DNA from: Paraspadella gotoi | Taxonomy: Eukaryota; Chaetognatha | Assembly: GCA_051294375.1 (NCBI GenBank) | Contig: CM119263.1 | Coordinates: 19,992,115-20,056,114 of the forward strand | Reading direction: 5' to 3' | Length of the DNA stretch: 64,000 nucleotides | In this document: piece by piece, positions 27,548-38,700 of the stretch | How the letters are laid out: each line of letters begins with the position of its first letter | How positions within the stretch are numbered: the first letter of the stretch is position 1 | Notes under the pieces: generated by a model | Told to the model about the DNA's origin: nothing | Database searches by the model: none | Seen by the model: only the letters and a program-made list of their open reading frames with translations | Program-made: the position numbers and the translations under genes

Positions 27548-27765
27548 TTGACTAAAATCCACCAACCGTTCAACAGCGGCCATTGGTGCAGGAAGCTAGT
27601 CATTCACCTTCCAACCAAAAGGTCCGGGGTTCTAGCACGGTGGTCGCCTCGCAGTTAAGAGGGACGGGGAGCTTAACCCGCCTGTAACACGGTGTTACAG
27701 CCTGATCCGAAGCTCAGGGACTGCTTATATTGAACGGTTCTGTCACTAACATATAACAATAATTA
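27548..27765 (+). repeat. tRNA-derived SINE
   Basis: A tRNA-like 5' half (GCGGCCATTGGTGCAGGAAG, then the B-box-like GGGGTTCTAGCACGG) followed by CGCCTGTAACACGGTGTTAC and CTGATCCGAAGCTCAGG. A second full copy is inverted at 19165-19396. Confidence 0.65.
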
Positions 27766-28699
27766 CTGTCTATTCAATAGTAATATTTTTAATATATATT
27801 TTTAATCTCTACCCGAATCCGTTTTTAAAAATTCCGATTAAAAAAAAAAAATTCATGATTTATAGTAATACGATAAACTTTAAATGCTTCTATGTTATTA
27901 ACTATATATAAAATCTTAAATTTTTTTTAATTTCGTCATCCCACAGGGATGCTCTAACGTTATTTATATTACAGAACTCTTAGTTTTTACTTTGTTCCGC
28001 CCTAATGGGTAGTACCTTAATAAAATAAAGCATATAGATATACAGACAATAATAATAATCAAACAATAATACTACTAACAATCAATAAAAATAACAGAAC
28101 AAGTGATCGCAGAAGAAACACGGAGTAATTATATAAAAGCACAGAAGCTGTCCAAACGTCTATTTAGACTGAAGAGTCTGATCCAAATGTCGAATCCCGA
28201 ATGATCACAAGAAATGGACAGTGAGCCAAAAGTAATATCTCTCTTAACCGCGAGACAAAAAGAGCATCTGGGTTACGGTCGCCTGGACTTGAGAGATTGA
28301 CGATGATGATAATAATTTCAGAAGAGAAGATGTTAAGAATGATTATGAAGAAAATTTGTTTTTATAGACGCTCATTAAGTTTACTTTCAGGCAACTGATA
28401 AACGCAACAAATTTAGTATCCTATGATTCAGCATATGATGTTAAATGCATACTTGCATAGAGTACATTTTACTGCTAAAACTATTTTTCAGCTGACTGTT
28501 GCTGATAAGCATTGCTAATGTAATTGCTTCTGTCAAAGCAACTGTATGTCTGTAACAATCTTTAAATAAAAATCTTAAAAGTATAGTGATCTCGCCAGAC
28601 GTTACTATCAAAGAAAATTAATTTAAAAATCTGAAAACAAAAAAAATGAATGATAACAAATGTTGCATGTTGAATAAACGAGACTGTATGAGTCCTGAT

Positions 28700-28845
28700 T
28701 GAAAGCTTGCAGGGACCTGCTATGTCATTATCTTGTAAGAGTGATGGAGACTTTAAACCACCAAAACTTGTCCAAAGTCAGGGGCAAGATAGCTTATTTA
28801 TTAAATGAATGGATAATTTTTATATTGGTTGTACCAATTTTATAA
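28700..28845 (+). repeat. Copy of dispersed 'CAGGGGCAAGATAGC' repeat
   Basis: GCTTGCAGGGACCTGCTATG through TTGGTTGTACCAATTTTATA, matching 16380-16515. Confidence 0.7.
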
Positions 28846-29716
28846 ATATATAATAAGTAATAATAATTGATTGATGTAATAGTAATTGATTGATATAATA
28901 ATAATTGATTATTGACGCAATGATAATTAATGATGCGATGATAATCAAATGATTGATGCGATGATAACCAAATGATTGATGCTATGATAGTCATTTATTA
29001 ATGTGATGATAATCATTCATTAATGAAATGATAGTTATTTATTGACGCAATGAATCGTCATTCATTGTGAATAAAACAAATGGGTGTATGAGTGAAAGAG
29101 AAAAAAAGAAAAAAAATTGATGTCGATGACGACGGCACAAGCAATAACCATCATTACGTCAAGCCCGTCTGACCTAAAATTGTAAAAATCTTAATTTACT
29201 GTATTTTAATCATTTTCTTACATCTTGTAAAAGGTTTTCTATTAAAAAATAATCAATTTTTTTAAAAATATACAAATTTTATGAGAAACCGCCTTATCGT
29301 TTGGGCTGCAACTCTTCAAATAGGTTTATTTTATTTTATATAGTACAAAAAACAACGAAAAAACGATGACGCCTTTGAAAAAATAATAAAGTGAATACAT
29401 TTTCGGAATCGTCAGTTCTCCTTTCGAAATCCGAGCTCGGTTTTAGCCTAATTAAAATTTGAATTGAGTGATCCCGGACCTTAAATCCAGAAGGACGATT
29501 GTAAAGTTGAGTCAGGAAAAGCCTGTGACCATCACGGTAACATGGTGACATATTAGTAGCTGAAAAAAAATATTTAGGTATTTAAAAAGATTTGAATATT
29601 TTAAAATTTTAGCTTTGATAAAACGTGATATAATAGTATAATAGTAGTAAAAATAAAAATACCATATAAAACTGTAAGAACTTCTGGACCCGACGAGTAT
29701 CGTAAATGCATTTTTA

Positions 29717-30302
29717 GTCGGATCTGCTTATAAGCAGATCCCAACTCTATAATTAACTTTGTCGGTCCGTCGGTCCGCCCCCTCAATCTTATCAGGCATT
29801 AACTTATTTCACGTCAGAACATCGAATTATGATAAATTATGCAAAAAAAAAAAAAAAAAAAAAAAAACGATGTCCGTCCCACCTTAACAAAAAACACCAA
29901 TTACTCGTGATTGGATGGATGGATTGGAATGAAATTTTGTATGTGGTTTGGGAAATGTGTGATTGAATTGGATATGAAGTTGGAAATAAAGTTTCGATGG
30001 AATCGTTTAAGTGGAAATGAGTTTAAATGGAAACAACAAAAAACCTGTTTCACTAAATGATTATGCTACTTTTTCTTTTATATTAAATGTAAATGCAAGA
30101 TGTATAAATTAATCAAATATTTAATCAATGAATTTACCAATTAGTCAATTAATTAATCAATTGTTAATTAATCAATCAATAAATCAAAACAAACATTTTG
30201 GATCAAGTTTATTATTTAATTGACTAAGTAATTAACTTGACTTAATTAATAATTAATTAATTATTAATTTAATTACCGATAATGATCTTGGGCAGATCCG
30301 AC
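29717..30302. mobile_element. TIR element with GTCGGATCTGC ends
   Basis: Ends GTCGGATCTGC and GCAGATCCGAC are exact inverses; the left end is also part of a local palindrome GATCTGCTTATAAGCAGATC. A second copy lies at 57980-58759. The interior includes an AATTAATTAA-rich tract and no coding frame. Confidence 0.65.
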
Positions 30303-31039
30303 ATTGATAACGAAAACTACTTCAAAACTACGCTAGTACTTACGGCGCAACTAAAAATTTTCATCCCAACTGCACAACTTTTGATGAGGACAAAAAAAAA
30401 CAACTAAAAGTCCAAGATTTTGGAGATGGATACAATAGAGTATCTTGAATTCTGAGATCCACCTCTTGATCTTATTGGGTAAGAAGTTGGTCCTGCAAAT
30501 TCGGCGAGCTGAATTCCGGAAGACGAAGAACTAGTTCGAGGGAGTGACTAAATAAAATATGAAAAAAAAATCTTAAAAACGATCTCGCCAGGCGTTACTA
30601 TAAAAGATAAAGAAAAAATCCGGTAAAAAAAGAATGATTGAAACGATAACGATTAACGAATTATTGATATGATAGTAATTGATTATTGATGCAATCATAA
30701 TGAATTATTGTCAATATATTGTCAATGACATTGATGCGATGATAACCAATTATTGATATGATGATAACCAATAATTGATGTAATAACGACAAATTATTGA
30801 TGTATAATTATATAAAGAATTAATTAATTATCTATTATCTCGAGAATGAATCATCTGACAATAATGAAAATAGGTTCTTTTGAAAGGTTTTGAAAAATTC
30901 ATCAGGATGAATACCTAATTTTACTCCCTTGCCTTAAATACAAATTTTAATTTTTTTTAAAAAAATTTAATTTTTTTTAAATTAGTTTTTTTTTCAAAAA
31001 TGTGCTTTAGAAAAAAATTAACAACCACTCTAGTCTAGG

Positions 31040-31900
31040 GCATGTCGGAAGGTCTCCCCTGATGGTTCCAAGTAGTTTTCCCGAATGGTTTTTTTCTGTT
31101 TATTAAATCGATCTAAGGTTCTAATTGGTTGGGGGTAGGGGTAGGGAGGGTGTTGTTGATGAACAGGAGGCCCGCGTGAGGGTAAGGGTCTAAGGGAAGG
31201 TACTGGCGAGGGATATTAGGGATTAGGGTTGAGGCACAGAGATGTACGGGGGGCCTGGTCCCGGTTTAGGGTTAGGGTTGGGACAGAGGCACGTGGGTGA
31301 TGTATCGAAGGCGGTTAGGGTTAGGGTTGAGGCACGGAGATGTACGGGAGCCCGGGCCTGGGTTAGGGGAGAGGCACAGAGTTGAATGGGAGGCCCAGTT
31401 TAGGGTTAGTGTTGGGGAGGGGCCCCACTATATGAGCTTAGTAGGGTGGATGACGGAAAATATCACAGGGCCTCGCTATCGAGCCAGAACGACTACACTA
31501 TATGAGCTTAGTAGGGTGGATGACGGAAAATATCACAGGGCCTCGCTATCGAGCCAGAACGACTATGGTTGACGCATCAAAGGCGGTTATGGTTGAGGCA
31601 CGGAGATGTACGGGAGGCCCGGGCTCAGGTTAGGGGAGAGGCACAGAGTTGAACAGGAGGCCCGGTTCAGGGTTAGGGTTGGGGGAAGGGCCCCGTGGTT
31701 GATGTGTCGAAGGCAGTTAGGGTTTAACGGGAGGCCCGGGTTAGTGTTGGGGGAGAGGCATGGAGTTGAATGGGAGGCCTGGTTTAGGGTTAGGGTTGTG
31801 GGAGGGGCCCGTGGTTGATGTCAAAGGCACAGTTTGGGTTAAGGTTGAACGGGAGGTTAGGGTTGGGAGAGGAGCCTGTGGGTGATGCGTTCATCCCCGT
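31040..31900 (+). repeat. Degenerate TTAGGG-rich array with an inner 71-bp duplication
   Basis: Many GGTTAGGGTT runs spaced by GC-rich blocks such as GGCACGGAGATGTACGGGAG. Two near-exact adjacent 71-bp units (31425-31495, 31496-31566) sit in the middle. Confidence 0.75.
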
Positions 31901-32607
31901 GTCTCAACATTAGCCGCGAGCCTCTTCTCTAACTCGCGCCTTTCATTATATTCGCTATTTTTATCACTGGCGAGGTCGCCAGTGGGGGTACTGGCGACAT
32001 TGCAAGGGCCCTAGCGATATCGCCAACCAACTAGAACCACACCTGCCACTCGTGCGTAAATCGCCGGCGACATCGCTATTTGAATGAACTACAACTTAGG
32101 TTCATATGTGCGAGGGTAAACCGTCTCTGAGCTAAGGCTCAATCTTTCAGAAGGGGATTTTCTAAGTTTTTAACAACTACCCTATAAATTTGAAATGCCA
32201 GCGTCGACGAAGATGACGATGCTGTTTATTAGGACCATCGTCCGTTAACCGTCGCAATCGCAAGCGATTGCTTGGATAAAAAAATATTCTCATAAAGTGA
32301 TAAATGATTGGTTTTGAAAAATTGTCATAAAATTTGGGAAGGCCAGATTTTGCTTTATATCCTTTTTATTTGACCCTCACACCTGTATTTTTAATCGAAT
32401 TTTACCGAACAATATTCATTCGAATAACTAAAAGCCATATTTTATATTAAACTGGTTGATATAACACATTTATAATTTACTACATATATTATTATAATTA
32501 TATTAAGTCGCATTTTAAGAAATATAAACATTCTAAGTTAAGATTTTCTGCGTCTTTTGAAATTTCCATATAACAAGAAATCGAGGGATTACAAGAATTA
32601 TTTTTAG

Positions 32608-32784
32608 TCAAACCTCAAAAGGTGGACCATTGCTGTTGGTAGGACTGACGGCAGTTCTCGGGCTGCGCGGAGGAAAATCGTAGTTAAACTGCTTCCGAGG
32701 AATATCATAGGCGTCGACAGAACTTCCTCTCACAAACGGAGAACCAGGAGGAAAGAAGAATTCAGACGACACCGAACCACGATC
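32608..32784 (-). CDS. Candidate 3'-terminal exon of the formin
   Basis: Acceptor ...ggacag|GATCGTGG opens a 58-codon frame ending EV* at 32608. It contains [15 protein letters not shown], a YDIP motif ([12 protein letters not shown]) and [13 protein letters not shown]. It is in phase 0 with the donor at the end of exon 36758-36633. It could instead be an exon of an unseen adaptor protein, because YDIP motifs occur in docking proteins. It is the only coding-looking stretch between 27 and 36.6 kb. Confidence 0.5.
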   Translation of the reverse strand, partial: DRGSVSSEFFFPPGSPFVRGSSVDAYDIPRKQFNYDFPPRSPRTAVSPTNSNGPPFEV

Positions 32785-35700
32785 CTGTCCAAATGTAAAC
32801 GTTGCTCAAATTATTTCCTTTTTCCAAGCATGCCCAAGCATGCCGTTTCCCGTTGTGAAAACCGAATTATTTTCTCGTATCCTACAAATGTCCATTTAAT
32901 TTACTGATTAGTAATTACTTGGGTGAACCTTAAGATTTATTTTATCCGCTATCCGTATTCCACAACTATCAAGACAATACCCCTCGTTTCCCAGCCAAGA
33001 ATCAAGTCTAGGTTAAAAGTTGATGTTTCTCTTTTACAAGGCACAACTTGCTAAACATCGAATGAGCCTAATACTTACTTTTAAAAAAGTTTGAGCAAAC
33101 AATGTGGATCTGCCTACGATAATTTAGCGGTAAGCAGCGAACCAGAGTCTTTTAATTTGTGATCATCTCATATTACAACAGATCATAAAATAAAATAAAA
33201 AATTTTTAGTAAAAATATTTTAACATAAATTCATGAAAAAAAAGTCAATACAAGATCGTTTTTTCTCTTTTTCCTGATTGTTGATTCCCAATTATTAATG
33301 CGATGCTATCGATACAATGATAACGATTTATTGATGTGATAATAGAAGATACGATAATAATCATTCTATCATTGAGATGATGATAATCGATCTTAATCAA
33401 TGATTCAATGAAGTTGGATAAATGTGACAAAAAAATTCATGAAAAAATAAATAGAGAGAAACATAACTAATCATAACCAATTAAATAAGGAAAGATTTCC
33501 CAATAAATCAATTAAAAAATTTATCAATCATTTAACCAAATTAACAATCAATCAATCAAAGAGAGATACTTTTAAAAATTCAAATAAATGTGTCTTTTGG
33601 TTTTCTAATTTACACTTTTTGCCATTCCTACGATTCTATAAAAAAATTATATGCAGCTTAATCACATATCTCGCAAAATTTTTAATAAATATAATAATTT
33701 TGATTAAATATAAGTAAAAAACTTCCAAGTAAATGTGACTTTTGTTTTTGTCCATTTCAACGCAGGGGGAAGTCGTGAGGACTGTGGATGGAACACTACG
33801 CCTGGGATGGTGTGTTCCCCCTCTGAGCCAATGGATTTGGCTGACGGATGGTGGACGTGAGGCAGTGTGAATATACCGCCACAGGATCCCCGGGTCAAGA
33901 CGTCACTCAGGTTCCTCAAGCCTGAGAGGTGTCTGACAAGACTGCTACCATAGTGGGAGAGAGAGAGAGAGCGCGAGTTGTGGGGGCATAGGCGTTTGTC
34001 ATAGCGTACCCCAGGGGCATTGGGTACGCTACGACAAATGCCTAAGTCAGCAGGGCATAAGCGTTTGTCGTAGCGTACCCTGAGAAGGTTGCGTGTTCGA
34101 TAGTAGGGCTCACCACTTATGGCAACAGCCGGGTTGCCTGTGATGCCCATTGGGATGGGGCATCTCACTGTTGGCTTTGGGGGCTTCCGACCCTCAGTGA
34201 CGCCTCCAGTCACTGGCGCGGTTACCCTAGGACGGTCTCGCTTTGCCAACGCAGGGGAAGTCGTTAGGACTGTGGATGGAACACTACGCCTGGGATGGTG
34301 TGTTCCCCCTCTGGCTGACGGATGGTGGACGTGAGGCAGTGTGAATATACCGCCACAAAGGTTCCCAAATCAAACTTCTGACCCATCCCATTGACAAAGT
34401 TTAGCCCTAATAAGATAGCTTACAGGATCTTGCTATGATATTATTTTGTAAAAGTCCAATGTCAATGTCCAAAGTCAGGGGTAAGATAGCTGATTTATTG
34501 AATGAACAGGATAATTTTTATATTGGTTTTTATCAATTTACAAGTAACCCCTAAATTGGAAAATATTTTTTAGTAGTTATTTCCATTAACAAGCAACCAA
34601 AACTTGAATACTTCCCTAAATAGCTGATATTATTATGACCTACTACATTATGTATTAACTAACATTACGAAGTACTTCCCTTTACTTACGTGTACTCGAG
34701 ACGCTAGTTTTTCCAAGAATGTTTCTTTTTAACATTGTCAATTTTGAATGCATCCATAGATTAATCTGTTGTTTTCATAATTTATATATATTAAAAACTT
34801 ATTTTTGATATCAATAACTATATTCTTTTCTTCACAAAAATAAAAAACCTAATTTACGTTGGGAAGAAATTTGAACAAGGCTAAGCTCTCTTTTCCCACA
34901 GCGACCCATTACAGTTCCTTTATCCCCATATTTAAATTTTATTATATTTAAATATTTTTTTAAATTTATAATTAAATCTTTAACCTTAATACTTAACCTA
35001 ATTTTAAACCCTAAACTCTTAGTTTTTAACTAAACATGTTAAACCCTTATCCTTAACCTTAAATACTAATTTAATCCAAAACCTTAATAATTAACCTAAT
35101 CCTAAATATAATTTTTAACTGTAACCTTTAACTCGATAATTTTATTATTCGACAACTGGAACTAACCTTAACTACCACTGATCGGTAGTTTGTTAATCCA
35201 TTACATTTTCACTTTAATATTAAATCTTATTTTGCATAATAATTATTTATTTTTTTATTAATACAATTTTTTTTAATTAAAAATTTATAAAATTTCATTT
35301 TATTTATTTGAATAATTATTTTAAATTAATTTTAATTATTATTTCATATATTTTTAAAATAATGAGCAATGGTTAAAAATAATTAAATATTAAAAGTGGT
35401 TAAGGTTAAGGGTAATTAGGGTTAAAAATGGTTTAGGATTAAACGTATTTAAGGTTAAGAATAATTAATTGTAATAAAAAGTTTTTGTACTATTATTTTT
35501 TTTTATTTATGCATAAGATTTTTATTAAGAATTAACTGACAACAAAATCCCGATTAACAAATGTACAATTTAACCTTATTTAATATTTAATAAAAAATTA
35601 GCTTAATTCTTAATTTAAGACGAAATGGAGCGTTCTAGGAAAATAAGGCCGACAACCTGTTAACTTTTAAGTGTTCATTTACATTATTATTGATCTGTCT

Positions 35701-38700
35701 AAATAAACAGCACGGCTGATATCAAAAGTACATTAATGAATTCAATAGTATTACTGGAACAAAACCTACATTACAAATGAAACTAACTTTGGAAATAACT
35801 ACGTAATTAAAAATTAAGACGGGACGAATCATAAAAATCATTAACGATAACCATTAAGCATGCACAAAAATTCCACAAAAAAAAAAATATTTTTCAGCAT
35901 ATATTTTCAAAAATAGCCTCGTAATCGATAGAAAACGAAAATAAAACGTAACAATTGTACAAAAGAAAAAAATTCTATCACTATGCACATGAAAGTAAAA
36001 TTTTAACATGATTAGATGGTAGTATGTAATTTGAACCACATTTACTTATAATTATTACTTATACACTATAAAAAATTTTTAAAAATGGTAATTTAATACT
36101 AATAGGAACACAAGAGCTTGCAAAAAGAAATATTAAACTAAGTTAATTAAAATATGCCATTTTCAAAATTTTAAAACTTTTAGACATCCCTTTTTAATAT
36201 GGCTTATAAAAATGAAATCAAATTAATTCGTCCGTATAAGTCTCGCATTTTAGAAAGCGTTATATAAATTCTCTTAATGTGGTCCAAATTAGATACTACC
36301 TCCTAACATGTTAATACTCAAAGCGTAACCACGGCCTTCCCCTTATACGGAAGACCAAAGAATTAAATAAATCGAAGTTAAGGCACGCGTAGAAAAGATT
36401 GCTTTTTTCAAATTTTTTTTAATTGTTGAAGGGATTGTCATCCGATACAGTCATATACTGCAATTGGAACCGTCACCGTTTGCAAGTTGCATGCCCCAGT
36501 TTGCATCATGCGCAAAAGGCCGAATTCGGTGGCATTCAATATGAACCCTTTGCCAGAGAGAATTTTCGTGCAGCTGCCAGTGAAAGTGATGTTTTCCAAA
36601 GAACCAATTGGTCAATTAGAATACATCATCACCTCCGTAGTTGCGGTAGATGGGATTACGGGTTTTTTATTCACCGTAGGTCTTTTCTTTGCTGGCTTCA
36701 CGAATGGATTTTTCCTGAGATCGTCCAAAACGGCGTCCAAAGTGCCGTCCTTGGCCACCTATGTTTTAAACAACACATTAACCGAGTTTCAGTTATGTTT
36801 AATGAATTATGAGGAAATTATTTTTAATAAACCGTAAAATTTTATAGTATATAATTTTTTTGTATTTAAGTAACGTAAAATGATGGAAAAAATCATCTTC
36901 AAATTTGTTTACCGGCACTCTTCGGTCGCGATACTCTAATTTGTGACTCATTTCTTCAATGAGGGATTGATTTAAATTTCTTTGACTAGTTGCCTTCGTT
37001 TCTACAGTTTCCTGGCTCTGCAATGCTTGTTGTTCCAACATTCTTTTGAGGGCCATCTCTTCCGCTTTTCTCCGTGATTGATTCTCTTCCAGAGCCCTAA
37101 CATAGTGAACATTAAATCTAAAATTGTAATCGAGCGCGTCACTTACAAATTCGCACAATAAAAAACCTGACCTTTTGAAGTTTCTGGCAAAGACGACGTA
37201 AGTGTCGAAAAATTCTTTCGGAGTGGTTGCGGGTCTTTCGCCGAAAAACCGCAACGCTGACTTAAAGGCGTCTCGCGCTTTTTTCTCGTTCTTCGCCAAA
37301 GACTCCACTCGAGGGCGGGAAACTTTTAGAAACTCTTCCAGCGGCGCGCAGGGAAAGTCTCGTCGGAGCTTTGACTCCTTTTCTAACAGTTCCATCCCTG
37401 AAAATATAATAAAAAAATCTAAAAATAATTTAAAAAAAAATTAAGAATCGTCGCAATCGCATAAAAAAATATGGACCCATGTCTATAATTAGCAAAGCGA
37501 GACTGTCCTAGCTTAACCTCGCCAGTGACAGCGTCACTGAGGGTCGAAAGCCCCCAAAGTTAACAGTAAGATGCCCCATCCCAATGGGCATCACAGGCAA
37601 CCCGGCTGTTGCGATAATATTGTTATTGCTCGACCTCTCTAAGTTAGCAACGCAGAGAATGGATAACAATGCGATTACCTTTTTGCAACTCTTTTACGTC
37701 CAAATCAAGATTTTCTACAGTAACTGTGGCGGCCTTTTCGACATAGTCGAGTTCATGGTCAAAATGAAGAAGATGTGGGAATTTAGTCTCCACAGTTTCA
37801 ACAACAAAGTGTAGCAAGGTTATCTTTTTGTCTTTTGACTTCGGGTCACAAAGAATTTCAAGAGATTCTTTGACTTTGAAGCCATAGGCTGGTCCCCGGC
37901 GACCTGCGTTCATGTAGTTTCCGAAGCAAAGGATTATCTCGAGAAGTTCCTTAATATAAAAAATTTTAAACGTTAAATTTTAAAAACATTTAAATTAAAA
38001 CCTGTTAATTGCGGGAATTTTGAAGTGGCCCATTAAAAGAAATCTATACTAAATCAGAATCAAAAATAAAAACGAAAATAAGGAAATGCTATCGAGTTTG
38101 ACTCACTTTTAATTTTTCAGAGCGTTCAATATTCGCTGACGCCACAATGAGGGCGTTGAGCTGAGGTTCAAGGAGTTTCATGCTGTCCTCGAAATTGGCG
38201 ATGTACTGCATGACGTGGAGTTTCTGGGACAGACGCTCCACCTTCGTTAGTGCCAGCATCAGCTTATCTTCCTCAGTGAGACCATCGGGCGGTTTTTTGT
38301 CTTTCTCGATGTACTCTTAAGAAATAATAACAGAAATAGTGATACGGAGAATAATCTCCAGCATATACGGAAGGCTTCATATTATAAAATGTGGTACCCC
38401 TTTTTTGTCACCAGAACACGTTCCGAAGAAACTAATGGACCATATTTATTGAAATTTAGTATGAACGATCCCTATGTGAATATAAATAGAACTATCGAGC
38501 GAATTTCAATATTTGACCCCTGAGCCGAGATATGGGGGCCGCGGAGGGGTCATCCTGAGGGGCAATAAATGGTCAAAAATTTTTTAAAAATTTTTCATTA
38601 TTTTTGTTTTGAACAGTTGCATAGACGTTTACTTTTCCACAAAAACATTAATTTTTCAATTTTAGTTTTAAAATGTTTTTTTATATGTTTAAAACGTAAA

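Larger units (their letters stand above)
27046..32607. other. Repeat-dominated intergenic region
   Basis: Contains a hammerhead-like motif (27387-27424), a SINE (27548-27765), the 'CAGGGGCAAGATAGC' repeat (28700-28845), ATTGAT arrays, a TIR element (29717-30302) and the TTAGGG-rich array (31040-31900). No gene seen. Small frames at 31297-31818 are translations of the TTAGGG array. Confidence 0.65.

Noticed and set aside
31297-31818. Arg/Gly-rich frames repeated in the TTAGGG array
   Set aside because: Products of the degenerate repeat; the two frames resemble each other only because the DNA repeats.
36423-36837. Plus-strand 116- and 129-codon frames opposite the formin C-terminal exon
   Set aside because: No ATG context or family similarity; antisense to the DAD-like exon for much of their length.
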